Positions 11,901-22,413 of a stretch of DNA of 64,000 bases are shown piece after piece. Numbering within the stretch: position 1 is the first letter of the stretch; every line of letters begins with the position of its first letter. The notes below the pieces were generated by a model, which did not search any database, was not told the origin of the DNA, and worked only from the letters and a program-made list of their open reading frames with translations. The position numbers and the translations under genes were made by a program. Source of the stretch: Onthophagus taurus (lineage: Eukaryota; Arthropoda; Insecta; Coleoptera; Scarabaeidae); assembly GCF_036711975.1 (NCBI RefSeq), contig NC_091971.1:18173501-18237500 (forward strand), read 5' to 3'.

Positions 11901-14900
11901 TCTTTTGGGTTCGTTGCTCGAAATTTTCCTTTAGACTTTATAAGGGATACCAATATACAGAGCTTCATTTACATCTAGATTTCTGTTTTTTTTTCTGCAC
12001 CATTTGTCACATTGTAACGTTAATTAGTGTTGCTGTTCGGCTTCTTTATGATTTTTTATTCTCCTATACTTCATTCTATTGGACACCCAAATTTTCCTTT
12101 TCTTAAAATAAAAAACTGAAAATTTTTCTTCTTCTTTGTGAAACCTAATAGCTTATTTTACCCATCTTATCCTCCTCCTCTCGTTCTCGTGCCTGCGATT
12201 TTGAAGTACAACGATCCTTCCATCCTTTGGACGGTCTTCCCGAATGTCGTTCATTAGATTTCCATTTCTAGCAATTTTATCAATCTGTCATTCGTCACCC
12301 ATGGCACATGTTCATTCGAAAATCTTCTCCTCCCTCAGATCCATCTTACTACATCCACTTGGCATTCCACTTGGCATTCTTCTCTGATCTCATTACTCCT
12401 TCTTTGGTCTCTTAATGTGTTTCTTCTTAATGTGTCTCCTTCTTGGGTCTCTTAACGTAACGCGCCATCCTTTTGGTTTCAGCCTTGTCAGCTCTAGTTT
12501 CCGCGGTGTATGTCATCACAGGTCTAACACATACCATCTATATCCTCACTTTACTGGGAGTTGTCATGCACTTATTCTTCCAAATGATGTTTCTTAGTTA
12601 GTTTCTAAATAGTTAAGTTCGATTATTCTCTTGTTCAGCTCTAGCTTGCATCGTCGTGGTTTCCTAGCAATTATCATGCTTTGTTTTGGAGGTTGGCACT
12701 TCCATGTTGAGCTTCTGGGCCCCTTCTGGGTACTCACTGCCCGCAAATAGCGTTGCATCGTCCGCATAGTACAAGACCTTTATCACTATTATCAGGTATT
12801 TTTGATTGGTTCAATATCAACAATTTTTAATCATAAAACTTTTATCTATCGCTTATAGTTTTTGAGTAATGATAGATTCTTTAATATAAAGAATTAATTT
12901 TGACATTTTGAAAATGTTCGCGTCATTTCTAGAAAATGTTGATAATTAGGCTGAAACATTGTTATGTAGTATTCTTGTTTGGTGCAATATCAACCATTTT
13001 TAATCACAAAACTTTTATCTATCGCTTATAGTTTTTGAGTAATGATAGATTCTTTAATATAAACAATTAATTTTGACATTTTGAAAATGTTCACGTCATT
13101 TCTAGAAAATGTTGATAATTAGGCTGAAACATTGTTATGTAGTATTCTTGTTTGGTGCAATATCAACAATTTTTAATCACAAAACTTTTATCTATCGCTT
13201 ATAGTTTTTGAGTAATGATAGATTCTTTAATATAAACAATTAATTTTGACATTTTGAAAATGTTCGCGTCATTCCTAGAAAATGTTGATAATTAGGCTGA
13301 AACATTGTTATGTAATATTCTTGTTTGGTGCAATATCAACCATTTTTAATCACAAAACTTTTATCTATCGCTTATAGTTTTTGAGTAATGATAGATTCTT
13401 TAATATAAACATTAATTTTGACATTTTGAAAATGTTCGCGTCATTTCTAGAAAATGTTGATAATTAGGCTGAAACATTGTTATGTAGTATTCTTGTTTGG
13501 TGCAATATCAACCATTTTTAATCATAAAACTTTTATCTATCGCTTATAGTTTTTGAGTAATGATAGATTCTTTAATATAAACAATGAATTTTGACATTTT
13601 GAAAATGTTCGCGTCATTCCTAGAAAATGTTGATAATTAGGCTGAAACATTGTTATGTAGTATTCTTGTTTGGTGCAATATCAACCATTTGTAATCATAA
13701 AACTTTTATCTATCGCTTATAGTTTTTGAGTAATGATAGATTCTTTAATATAAACAATCAATTTTGACATTTTGGAAATTTTCGCTTTATCTGTAGAAAA
13801 TGGTGATAACTAGGCTGGAACTTTGTTATGTAGTATTCTTGTTTGGTTTAATATCAAAAATTTTTAATCACCAAACTTTTATCTATCGCTAGTAGTTTTT
13901 GAATAATGATAGATTCTTTAATATAAACAATTAATTTTGACATTTTGAAAATATTCACGTTATTTCTAGAAAATGTTAATAATTAGGCTGAAACATTGTT
14001 ATGTAGTATTCTTGTTTGGTGCAATATCAACAATTTTTAATCACAAAACTTTTATCTATCGCTTATAGTTTTTGAGTAATGATAGATTCTTTAATATAAA
14101 CATTAATTTTGACATTTTGAAAATGTTCGCGTCATTCCTAGAAAATGTTGATAATTAGGCTGAAACATTGTTATGTAGTATTCTTGTTTGGTGCAATATC
14201 AACCATTTGTAATCATAAAACTTTTATCTATCGCTTATAGTTTTTGAGTAATGATAGATTCTTTAATATAAACAATCAATTTTGACATTTTGGAAATTTT
14301 CGCTTTATCTGTAGAAAATGGTGATAAGTAGGCTGGAACTTTGTTATGTAGTATTCTTGTTTGGTTTAATATCAAAAATTTTTAATCACCAAACTTTTAT
14401 CTATCGCTAGTAGTTTTTGAATAATGATAGATTCTTTAATATAAACAATTAATTTTGACATTTTGAAAATATTCACGTCATTTCTAGAAAATGTTAATAA
14501 TTAGGCTGAAACATTGTTATGTAGTATTCTTGTTTGGTGCAATATCAACAATTTTTAATCACAAAACTTTTATCTATCGCCTATAGTTTTTGAGTAATGA
14601 TAGATTCTTTAATATAAACAATTAATTTTGACATTTTGAAAATGTTTGCGTCATTCCTAGAAAATGTTGATAATTAGGCTGAAACATTGTTATGTAGTAT
14701 TCTTTTTTGGTGCAATATCAACCATTTTTAATCAGAAAACTTTTATCTATCGCTTATAGTTTTTGAGTAATGATAGATTCTTTAATATAAACAATTAATT
14801 TTGACATTTTGAAAATGTTCGCGTCATTCCTAGAAAATGTTGATAATTAGGCTGAAACATTGTTATGTAGTATTCTTTTTTGGTGCAATATCAACCATTT

Positions 14901-17900
14901 TTAATCAGAAAACTTTTATCTATCGCTTATAGTTTTTGAGTAATGATAGATTCTTTAATATAAACAATTAATTTTGACATTTTGAAAATGTTCGCGTCAT
15001 TCCTAGAAAATGTTGATAATTAGGCTGAAACATTGTTATGTAGTATTCTTTTTTGGTGCAATATCAACCATTTTTAATCAGAAAACTTTTATCTATCGCT
15101 TATAGTTTTTGAGTAATGATAGATTCTTTAATATAAACAATTAATTTTGACATTTTGAAAATGTTCGCGTCATTCCTAGAAAATGTTGATAATTAGGCTG
15201 AAACATTGTTATGTAGTATTCTTGTTTGGTGTAATATCAAAAATTTTTAATCACAAAACTTTTATCTATCGCTTATAGTTTTTGAGTAATGATAGATTTT
15301 TTAATATAAACAATTAATTTTGACATTTTGAAAATGTTCGCGTCATTTCTAGAAAATGTTGATAATTAGGCTGAAACATTGTTATGTAGTATTCTTGTTT
15401 GGTGCAATATCAACAATTTTTAATCACAAAACTTTTATCTATCCCTTATAGTTTTTGAGTAATGATAGATTCTTTAATATAAACAAATAATTTTGACATT
15501 TTAAAAATGTTCGCGTCATTTCTAGAAAATGTTGATAATTAGGCTGAAACATTGTTATGTAGTATTCTTGTTTGGTGCAATATCAACCATTTTTAATCAT
15601 AAAACTTTTATCTATCGCTTATAGTTTTTGAGTAATGATAGATTCTTTAATATAAACAATTAATTTTGACATTTTGAAAATGTTCGCGACATTCCTAGAA
15701 AATGTTGATAATTAGGCTGAAACATTGTTATGTAGTATTCTTGTTTGGTGCAATATCAACCATTTGTAATCATAAAACTTTTATCTATCGCTTATAGTTT
15801 TTGAGTAATGATAGATTCTTTAATATAAATAATTAATTTTGACATTTTGAAAATGTTCGCGTCATTCCTAGAAAATGTTGATAATTAGGCTGAAACATTG
15901 TTATGTAGTATTCTTGTTTGGTGCAATATCAACCATTTTTAATCATAAAACTTTTATCTATCGCTTATAGTTTTTGAGTAATGATAGATTCTTTAATATA
16001 AACAATTAATTTTGACATTTTGAAAATGTTCGCGTCATTTCTAGAAAACATTGATAATTAGACTGAAACATTGTTATGTAGTATTCTTTGTTTGGTGCAA
16101 TATCAACAATTTTTAATCACAAAACTTTTATCTATCGCTTATAGTTTTTGAGTAATGATAGATTCTTTAATATAAACAATTAATTTTGACATTTTGAAAA
16201 TGTTCGCGTCATTCCTAGAAAATGTTGATAATTAGGCTGAAACATTGTTATGTAGTATTCTTGTTTGGTGCAATATCAACCATTTTTAATCATAAAACTT
16301 TTATCTATCGGTTATAGTTTTTGAGTAATGATAGATTCTTTAATATAAACAATTAATTTTGACATTTTGAAAATGTTCGCGTCATTCCTAGAAAATGTTG
16401 ATAATTAGGCTGAAACATTGTTATGTAGTATTCTTGTTTGGTGCAATATCAACCATTTTTAATCATAAAACTTTTATCTATCGGTTATAGTTTTTGAGTA
16501 ATGATAGATTCTTTAATATAAACAATTAATTTTGACATTTTGAAGATGTTCGCGTCATTCCTAGAAAATGTTGATAATTAGGCTGAAACATTGTTATGTA
16601 GTATTCTTGTTTAGCTCAATATCAAAAATTTTTAATCACAAAACTTTTATCTATCGCTTATAGTTTTTGAGTAATGATAGATTCTTTAATATAAACAATT
16701 AATATTGACATTTTGGAAATTTACGCTTTATCTGTAGAAAATGGTGATAACTAGGCTGGAACTTTGTTATGTAGTATTCTTGTTTGGTTCAATATCAACA
16801 ATTTTTAATCATAACATTTTTATCTATCGCTTATAGTTTTTCAGTAATGAGAGATTCTTTGACATGTACTCTTTTAACATTTTTTGTAGCTTTTTTAGGA
16901 ATGCAGATATCAAACTCAGCCATAAATTATATGCCTTGTATATCCTCGCTCTATTGGCAGTTGTCATGCACTTATTTTTCCAAACGATGTTTCTCCGGGA
17001 ACCCGCTATCGTGGCTGCTTTACTCATCTGATGTTTCACACTCTCTTCCAAGTTTCCATAATATGGTGAGATTATTATGCCTAGATAGTTAAGTTCTTGT
17101 TCGATTATTCTGTTGTTCAGCTCTAGTTTACATCGTCGTCGTTCCCTAGCAATGACCATGCTTTTTGTTTTAGAGGTTGACACTTCCATGTTGAACTTCT
17201 GGACATATTTATTAAATTCCTGCAGCAACCACTGTCAAATAGCGGTGCATCGTCCGCATAGCACGACCTTTATGATTCACTTTCCACACACTGGATATTA
17301 TTTTGTCCATTATTAGAATAAAGAGCAATGAACTAAGACTATGCATCTGTCTCACCCCCGTGTTGATTTCTATGTCGTCGGTAGAAGTCGTTCTGTTAGA
17401 GTGTAGACCCTTGCGCTTGAGTTCTTCCACAACATCCGTTAGCTGTAGTCTATCGAATACAGCTTTTAGTCAGGTCTATAAATGTTTATTATATTCAATG
17501 GTCTTTTCTATTACTTGCCTAATAACAAAAACCGTGTCGACCGTCGAACGATTCTTCCGGAAACCTTGTTGTTCTTCACTCAAAGTGGTATGGTGCAAGA
17601 TGGGCTGACCCAGTATGTGAGTAAATAGGTTCATAGAGGTGTTCTGTAGGGATATTTCCCGATAATTTGCCGGATTCGATGTTTTTCCCTGTTTGAACAG
17701 TGGTATTGTGACGTTCTTTTTCCATTTATCTGGTGTTGTTACGTCTTTCAGTATCTTACTGTATAATTTGGTAAACTGTTCTGCTAGTTCTTCTCTTCTG
17801 TTTTTCAATAATTCATTGGGGATGTTGTCCGGGCCTTGGGCTTTGCTCTTTTTGAGATGTTTCATTACACTCATCACCCCTTCTACTGCAATTTGTATGT

Positions 17901-19986
17901 CTTCGTCGATGTTTATTGTATCTTCTCGTCGCAGTGTATGTCGCTTTTCAGGTCGTTGGTCTCTGCTTTGTGAATACAGGTCCATGAAGTAGCTTTTCCT
18001 ACTAGTTCCTGGGCGACTTGTTGCCTCTGTATGTTAAATGAGCACTGTTCACCTCTGGTGTGAACCATGGCTTATGATTACCATGACGTGCGGTTAATTT
18101 CACTATTCTTTTCCCCAGTGCTTCTTCGGTCGCTTGACTTATACTCTCCAGTAATATCCTCAATGCCTCATCCACCGTGTGTTGATCTCCGAAAGGGGAT
18201 GTTTCTATTTTCATGGCCACGCGTCTTCAATATAAATCAAGTGTGGTCTAAAAATTTTTCAAACCACATTAACACAACAACCTTGACCTAAAGGTGAAGT
18301 TAAGTCCATCACTACACGGTTTTCTTGCTGCTCTTCAGCCTTCGTAACACATTTACCTGGATATCCCTGCAAGTTTTTGGCACACTTGCTTTTCACATGC
18401 TAAACCATAAAGTTTTATTACACGATGGGTATATTTTTGTGCCGAACATCAGATATGGGACGATATCCTTTTTATTATCCACCAAAGTTACACAATAGCC
18501 TGCGTCGAAAGCTACACCGAGATATTTTGTTTCTGAAACAAAGATACCTTCTATTGCGATCAATCACCTACAATGATACTCTGTACTTTGAGACCTTTTG
18601 TCTAGTTTGAACGGCATTTCTCGTAAATATACTTTTTATACTGCTCGTAGTAATAAGTGAATCCCTGGTTGATATTTCTAAAAGTGATTCTACCAAACAG
18701 GGAGTGCAGGGAGTGTTGGATGTCGAGAAAACACAAAACGCTCACTGTGAAGTACGAAAATCCTTCTCGACTCATTTCACTCCATACGTAAAGTTGTACC
18801 GATAAATTCATCCTCAACATAATCATGTTGATGAATAAAGTAATCAAATAGACTGAAAAGCTTTTGGATCTTGCTGCCTTTTATTCCTATTTTTGGAATA
18901 AAGTTGTTAATCCCTCACCTCATAGTCTGCACCACCTCTCTACATTCTCCATCCAATATCTATTTGCCTCCTCTTCCTTACCACACCTAAATTTGGCCAC
19001 CAACCTTTTCAATGGTTAAAACATCTTCCTATTAGCCCTTTATATCATCTAAATTTTATGTTCATGTCTTCTTTTTTTTTCTTATTAACCTGAATTCCTC
19101 CTCAACTTGGTGTCAAGTACCATGCGTAAGTTGATGCTATAAGACTTGCGGGAGAAGAATGGAGTTATCATATCTCGAATATTTTGGTGCAATGTTTTAT
19201 TGTTAAAGAAATATGTATATATAATATTAATCATTACTTTCTTATTTACTTATTATTCGTACCAGAGAACTTACTTCATGATAACACAGTGAATTTGCAA
19301 ACTTTTTTAAATATAAAATTTCTTAATTTTATAGAAAAATGATGTTCCAAATGAAATAATAGTTGGAAATACATGTAGAGAAATTAATGAAAATATTAAT
19401 ACAGTGTGGAACCTTTTAAGAAATGATGTAACGGTTCAGTGTTATAAATTCCCTTGTAAAACAGAGGAGAATTTTTATATAAAAATAAAGTCTTGGATTC
19501 AAGAAGTGAAGAAACAGAGAAATACGGCAAATTTTCAAGTATGTCAACAGTTTTTAATAAACAATTTTTGACCAAAATTGATTCCCTTTTTTAGATTCTA
19601 TATTTTCTTGCAAAAATATTTACGCTTTTCCCTCAAATTCTTATGAACTCATTCATAACTGTAAGCGTAAAAAAAACTTGCTTAGCTTTCACAAATATAC
19701 CGGGACCTGATTCTGGAAAAATAGGCGATATAAATGTGGAAAAATCTTTTCTGTTTGTAAATCATTTCGGCGGACCAAGTATGTATAAATAATTTTCATT
19801 TAAACATCATACACAATTTCTTTTTTCTCTTCAGAATTTGGGTTGACTTTGTTTTCATTTAATGGAAAACTTCACGCCACTTTAATATCTGACAAACAAA
19901 CCAACATCAATAGAGAAGATTTACAACAGATTTTAAATAATTCTTTTAAAAAAATTGATGAATTGTTAGAAATTAAAAATAAATAA
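5984..19986 (+). CDS. WS/DGAT-type acyltransferase (five exons)
   Basis: Exons: 5984-6031, 6080-6979, 19335-19538, 19595-19778 and 19835-19986. All junctions are GT-AG and frame is kept, giving 495 residues, the usual size for the wax ester synthase/diacylglycerol acyltransferase (WSD1-like) family. These enzymes join an acyl-CoA to a fatty alcohol or diacylglycerol at the ER or lipid droplet. Residues about 27-60 form hydrophobic membrane segments. The acyltransferase motif HHxxxDG appears as NHCLGDG near residue 203, so the second His and the DG are present and the first His is Asn. Exon 4 carries TNIPGP, the conserved late family motif. Exon 4 ends A and exon 5 begins AA, rejoining a Lys codon. 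The third intron (6980-19334) is packed with repeats. Start choice: first in-frame ATG, with an upstream region shared with the duplicate at 20105. Confidence 0.85.
7589..8878 (+). pseudogene. piggyBac transposase, 5' part (copy 1)
   Basis: PGBD-type transposase opening with an acidic N-terminus (MLEDNDDIVSQVDE). The DDE_Tnp_1_7 domain follows, with the first catalytic Asp in MHSVDKAMV and the second in FHLFFDNFFTS. Compared with copy 2 at 45540, about 34 bp are lost near 7962, which shifts the frame and gives stops at 7987. The Glu after the first catalytic Asp is Lys here but Glu in copy 2. The frame reopens at 7968 and runs into the nested insertion at 8879. The 3' part resumes at 11299. 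Confidence 0.9.
9527..10262 (+). pseudogene. DUF4817/DDE_3 mariner-like transposase fragment
   Basis: 9527-9814 encodes the N-terminal helix-turn-helix (YEKCNIMECYKLSDKNATLA, then an RRQPHEKTF segment). After a stop at 9812-9814, degenerate frames to 10262 keep VIWTNE (first Asp replaced by Asn), VWCALLDNRMLAY and YFQYDGAPAHNARVV (second Asp). The sequence is cut by a MITE at about 10251, and the last catalytic residue is missing. Dead copy. Confidence 0.8.
10251..10690. mobile_element. Non-coding MITE
   Basis: About 430-440 bp with imperfect terminal inverted repeats of about 35 bp, centred on CGTTCAGCCGGTGTCAAC on the left and its complement on the right. It has no coding capacity. It interrupts the transposase and arm of the mariner-like element, so it is the youngest of three nested layers here. 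Exact ends are uncertain because the inverted repeat grades into the flanks; AAT is a possible short target duplication. Confidence 0.65.
11299..11705 (+). pseudogene. piggyBac transposase, 3' part (copy 1)
   Basis: Continuation of the split transposase. It holds the third catalytic Asp in GGVDRSDQN (about 11320) and then the C-terminal cysteine-rich domain CAHCHQ/CAKCDIGVHTKCF (about 11610-11690), a zinc-binding tail common in piggyBac transposases. Relative to copy 2 it lacks a short segment near 11400 (the CIDM residues), a second lesion. Confidence 0.9.
12120..12800 (-). mobile_element. RTE-like LINE fragment A (3' part)
   Basis: Minus-strand reverse transcriptase tail with many frame breaks. 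About 300 bp near 12530-12790 matches 16940-17280 of fragment B at clear but diverged identity, with about 90 bp missing. It also runs further 3' than B, into the usual RTE post-RT segment. It ends abruptly where the satellite begins. Confidence 0.7.
12801..16860. repeat. 173-bp satellite, about 23 tandem copies
   Basis: Head-to-tail monomers of about 173 bp. The mark CAATATCAAC recurs at 12812, 12985, 13158 and 13331, then every 172-173 bp. Central monomers are over 95% alike by eye and the edge monomers are more diverged, as expected for an array evolving by unequal exchange. A three-monomer block near 13680-14198 is repeated at 14199-14716 (518 bp), a higher-order repeat. The array has no coding potential and lies in intron 3 of the acyltransferase gene, flanked by two RTE-like fragments. 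Confidence 0.97.
16880..18225 (-). pseudogene. RTE-like LINE fragment B (linker and reverse transcriptase)
   Basis: Minus strand, about 450 codons in several broken frames. 18220-18002 is the endonuclease-RT linker (HGNHKPWFTPEV). 17985-17476 holds the early RT motifs SKAQGPDNIPNELL, IPLFKQGKTSNPANYR and the QQGFRKNRST region. 17430-17212 holds GVRQMHSLSSLLFILIMD, and 17228-16824 the thumb. The expected YADD box near 17240 is destroyed. Frameshifts and stops make it inactive. RTE assignment is by motif resemblance. Confidence 0.8.
18226..19334. other. Rest of intron 3, unassigned
   Basis: No gene or repeat recognised. 18430-18600 on the minus strand has a weakly RT-like run (KYLGVAFDAG) that could be another decayed LINE. 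The stretch ends in the acceptor TTTTATAG at 19327-19334. Confidence 0.4.
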
Positions 19987-20104
19987 ACGTTTACGAAGTA
20001 ATCTTACTTGTTTATTATTTAAATATTAATTTAAATTTTTGAGATGTTAAATTAATGAATATATTTTTTAGTGGCCTTGAGCTAAAAAATTATAAATATA
20101 TAAA

Positions 20105-20433
20105 AGATTATATTATTTCGTAATCACCAAAATTTTATCTTAAGTTCATGCTATTAAGTTTCTTTCGGTGTTATAATATCTTCAAACATAAATGTTTTTT
20201 ATTACACTATTAGTATATTCACTCCTGAAAATTATTATTTACTAATTCAACAATATTCCAAGTACATTTACTTAAAAGTAATAAATCGACGAAGTATTGC
20301 AAGCCGTTTAAAACGCAACACAAAATTATACGAAACGAATAATAAATTTTCAAGTACAGTTGAAACATATTGTGGTTATTATTTTTACGTTAAAAGCAAC
20401 GTAACTATTAATGACATCATCAATACTATTATA
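20105..20433 (+). pseudogene. Tandem duplicate fragment of the WS/DGAT gene
   Basis: About 330 bp resembles the 5' end of the gene at 5984. First comes part of its upstream region (the ATAATCACC-AAATTTTA block), then part of exon 2 (match to about 6320-6490, including GACGAAGT, AAAACGCAACACAAAAT and AATGACATCATC). Exon 1, the small intron and the start of exon 2 are eroded, and the frame is broken. The match ends at 20433, where a mariner-like terminus begins, so a transposon cut the copy short. Confidence 0.75.
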
Positions 20434-21000
20434 CAGGGTCACTCAATAGTGCGGGGACGGAAGATAGTGGCTTTGTGTTGAAAATTACTATTAAAGCTGC
20501 ATCTATCAAAATTATTTTCAGCTATACTGGGTGTTTCGCTATTGCAGGATCGCATTCAACTTAATTTTTTTAAATGGAAAAATGTAAGGTTGCCGTGTTA
20601 TTCATTATTTTGTAAAAATTTTTGAAAATTCTTGTGATCACTTAAAATTCGTCATCAGCATTATTGTGAAATATTGAAGATTGCAATTTGGCATGTTGAT
20701 AAACAAAGCTTGGGTCTTTCAAACACCGCTAGTACTATTGAATGTTATTGCAATGTTTGGAGAACCATAACTTTGTTATTTTAAAGGAAACAGCCTGTAT
20801 TTTTCTAAGGCTTCGGAAAGCCTTATTAATTACGTTTACGTTGATTGTTCCAAACGCATCGCGAACACGGTTCGTCATATTTTCTTTTGTTGTTGGTGGT
20901 TTTTCAAATACCAAGCTCTTTCCATATTCCTACAGAACGAAATCCAATTTTTTCAAATCAGCAGAACGTGGCGGCCATCTAATAGGGTTTCTTCTGCCTA
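20434..21000 (-). mobile_element. Mariner-like (DDE_3) transposase remnant
   Basis: One end, CAGGGTCACTC, follows a TA at 20432-20433. The minus strand from 20990 to 20750 keeps RWPPRSADLKKLDFVL and PTTKENMTNRVRDA, the third-acid region and tail of DDE_3 mariner-like transposases, with a stop inside. The other end is lost at the junction with the LINE fragment at 21005. Confidence 0.75.
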
Positions 21001-21004
21001 TCCA

Positions 21005-21478
21005 CCTTCTTCTTCTTCTTCTTCTTCCTTTGGCTCTTGGTGGGTTTTTGCCTCCTCAATAATTCTACACCATCCCCGTCTACTCTTAGCCACTCTCCAC
21101 CAGTCTCTCACTCTCATCGCCCTCAAGCATTCTTTCACGTTGTCCAACCATCATCCGAGGTCTTATTCTAGGTCTTTACTCTGTTGGTTTCCATTATGTG
21201 AGGATTTTTGCACTTCTATCGTCTTCCATTCTTCTTATGTGTCCCAGCCATCTAATTCGCTGAGATTTATCAAATCTGCTTATGTCCGCATCACCAACCA
21301 GGGCATTGAGTTCAAAATTCATTCCAGTTCTCCATGTTCCATCTTGTTCTTGTACTGGTTTAAATATCCTTCTTACTATTCTCCTTTCGAACTTTTTTAG
21401 TAGCGTTCATGTTTCGCATTCGTACGTTACCACTGGTCTTATTAAACACTTATACAGGGCGAGTTTTTTTCCATGTTT
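21005..21478 (-). pseudogene. RTE-like LINE 3' fragment with (GAA)n tail
   Basis: The minus strand from 21475 keeps YKCLIRPVVTYECET, ERRIVRRIFKP and IRWLGHIRRMEDDR, the usual C-terminal region of RTE-like reverse transcriptase proteins. It ends in a simple (GAA)n tract at about 21008-21027, which fits a LINE 3' tail. Stops near 21170 show decay. It was inserted into the mariner remnant to its left. Confidence 0.8.
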
Positions 21479-21625
21479 AGTAAAACGACTCACCGAATGG
21501 ATGTTGTTTCCCTTGGATTTTACTTCGAAGCTCAGCTGGAAAGAAAAGATCAATTAATTCATTGTAACAAAAAAAATGAATTAATACGATACCTTTTAAC
21601 ATCCAGAAAATAGCAATCCGACGTG
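21478..21625 (-). repeat. Detached copy of the exon-like core of the large inverted element
   Basis: About 148 bp matches the core repeated at 22260-22410, 23325-23465, 27830-27975, 29230-29380, 30272-30420 and 31680-31830. It lies outside the large element, between a LINE fragment and a piece of a foldback element (21626-21681 resembles 33584-33620), so the family exists elsewhere or was moved. Confidence 0.7.
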
Positions 21626-22230
21626 CTCATTTTACATCTTTTATACCTCATATGTCCTATATAAAATCGATTATCTTAATTTGACTAGGCGCCATTTTGC
21701 CAATAATGTTTTTTTTGCTTAGCTCTAGTTCAAACGATAGTCACTAGTATATAGAAAAGAAAATCATTTGATTTTTGAGTTTTAGATCATTTCAAGGATA
21801 GATATTGTGTCAACCAGCAACTTAGACAATCCACGCACCAACTTGGTTGAGAGATAATGTAAAGATTATTTTCTATAAACAATTCTTTCTAAATAAGTAA
21901 ATATATCATGAAAATACACGCAAAATATCAAATTGAAATACCACATAATTTGGCAGCAAAAAGATTCCCAAAGAAATCATTTTATTTGATACAAAAAAAG
22001 AGACTCCTCCCTTAAAAAGCTTGAATTAGATTATACTAGTATTATTTGGAGTGGTTTACACTCAATTTCAAATTATTTCATCTTTTGACATTGTTGATAA
22101 TTAAAGCTTTATAATTTTTCAAGCACAAAATGCAAAAATTTATTGAATGATACCGTTTTTCAGGCACAAATCCAATGAGTAGCGCTCAAACGGGTTTTAT
22201 CTGGCAACATTACACCGTTCAAATCACGAA

Positions 22231-22413
22231 TTATTCCGATATGTTTTGGGAAATTAATAAAATTGAAAACGACTCACCGAATGGATGTTGTTTCCCTTGA
22301 GATTTACTTCGAAGCTCAGCTGGAAAGAAAAGATCATTTAATTTATTGTGACAAAAAAATGAGTTAATACGATACCTTTTACCATCCAGAAAATAGCAAT
22401 CCGACGATCTCAA
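22231..22413 (-). CDS. Repeated short open frame in the exon-like core (left arm)
   Basis: 60-codon frame starting MRSSDC and containing RYRINSFFCHNKL and GKQHPFGESFSILL. The same frame is open at 27828, 29231 and 30272 in the right arm. Part of it spans a possible 48-bp intron and a possible donor GTGAGT, so the frame may be fortuitous while the DNA is conserved. Function unknown. Confidence 0.3.
   Translation of the reverse strand: MRSSDCYFLDGKRYRINSFFCHNKLNDLFFPAELRSKSQGKQHPFGESFSILLISQNISE

Noticed and set aside
12415..12597. Plus-strand frame of 60 codons
   Set aside because: Shadow of the minus-strand LINE reverse transcriptase. The same applies to plus-strand frames at 16784-17992 and 20742-21557.
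12801..16860. CRISPR-like regular repeats
   Set aside because: Units are 173 bp and repeat end to end with no distinct spacers; this is a eukaryotic satellite. The same holds for the 162-bp repeats at 39430-42545.
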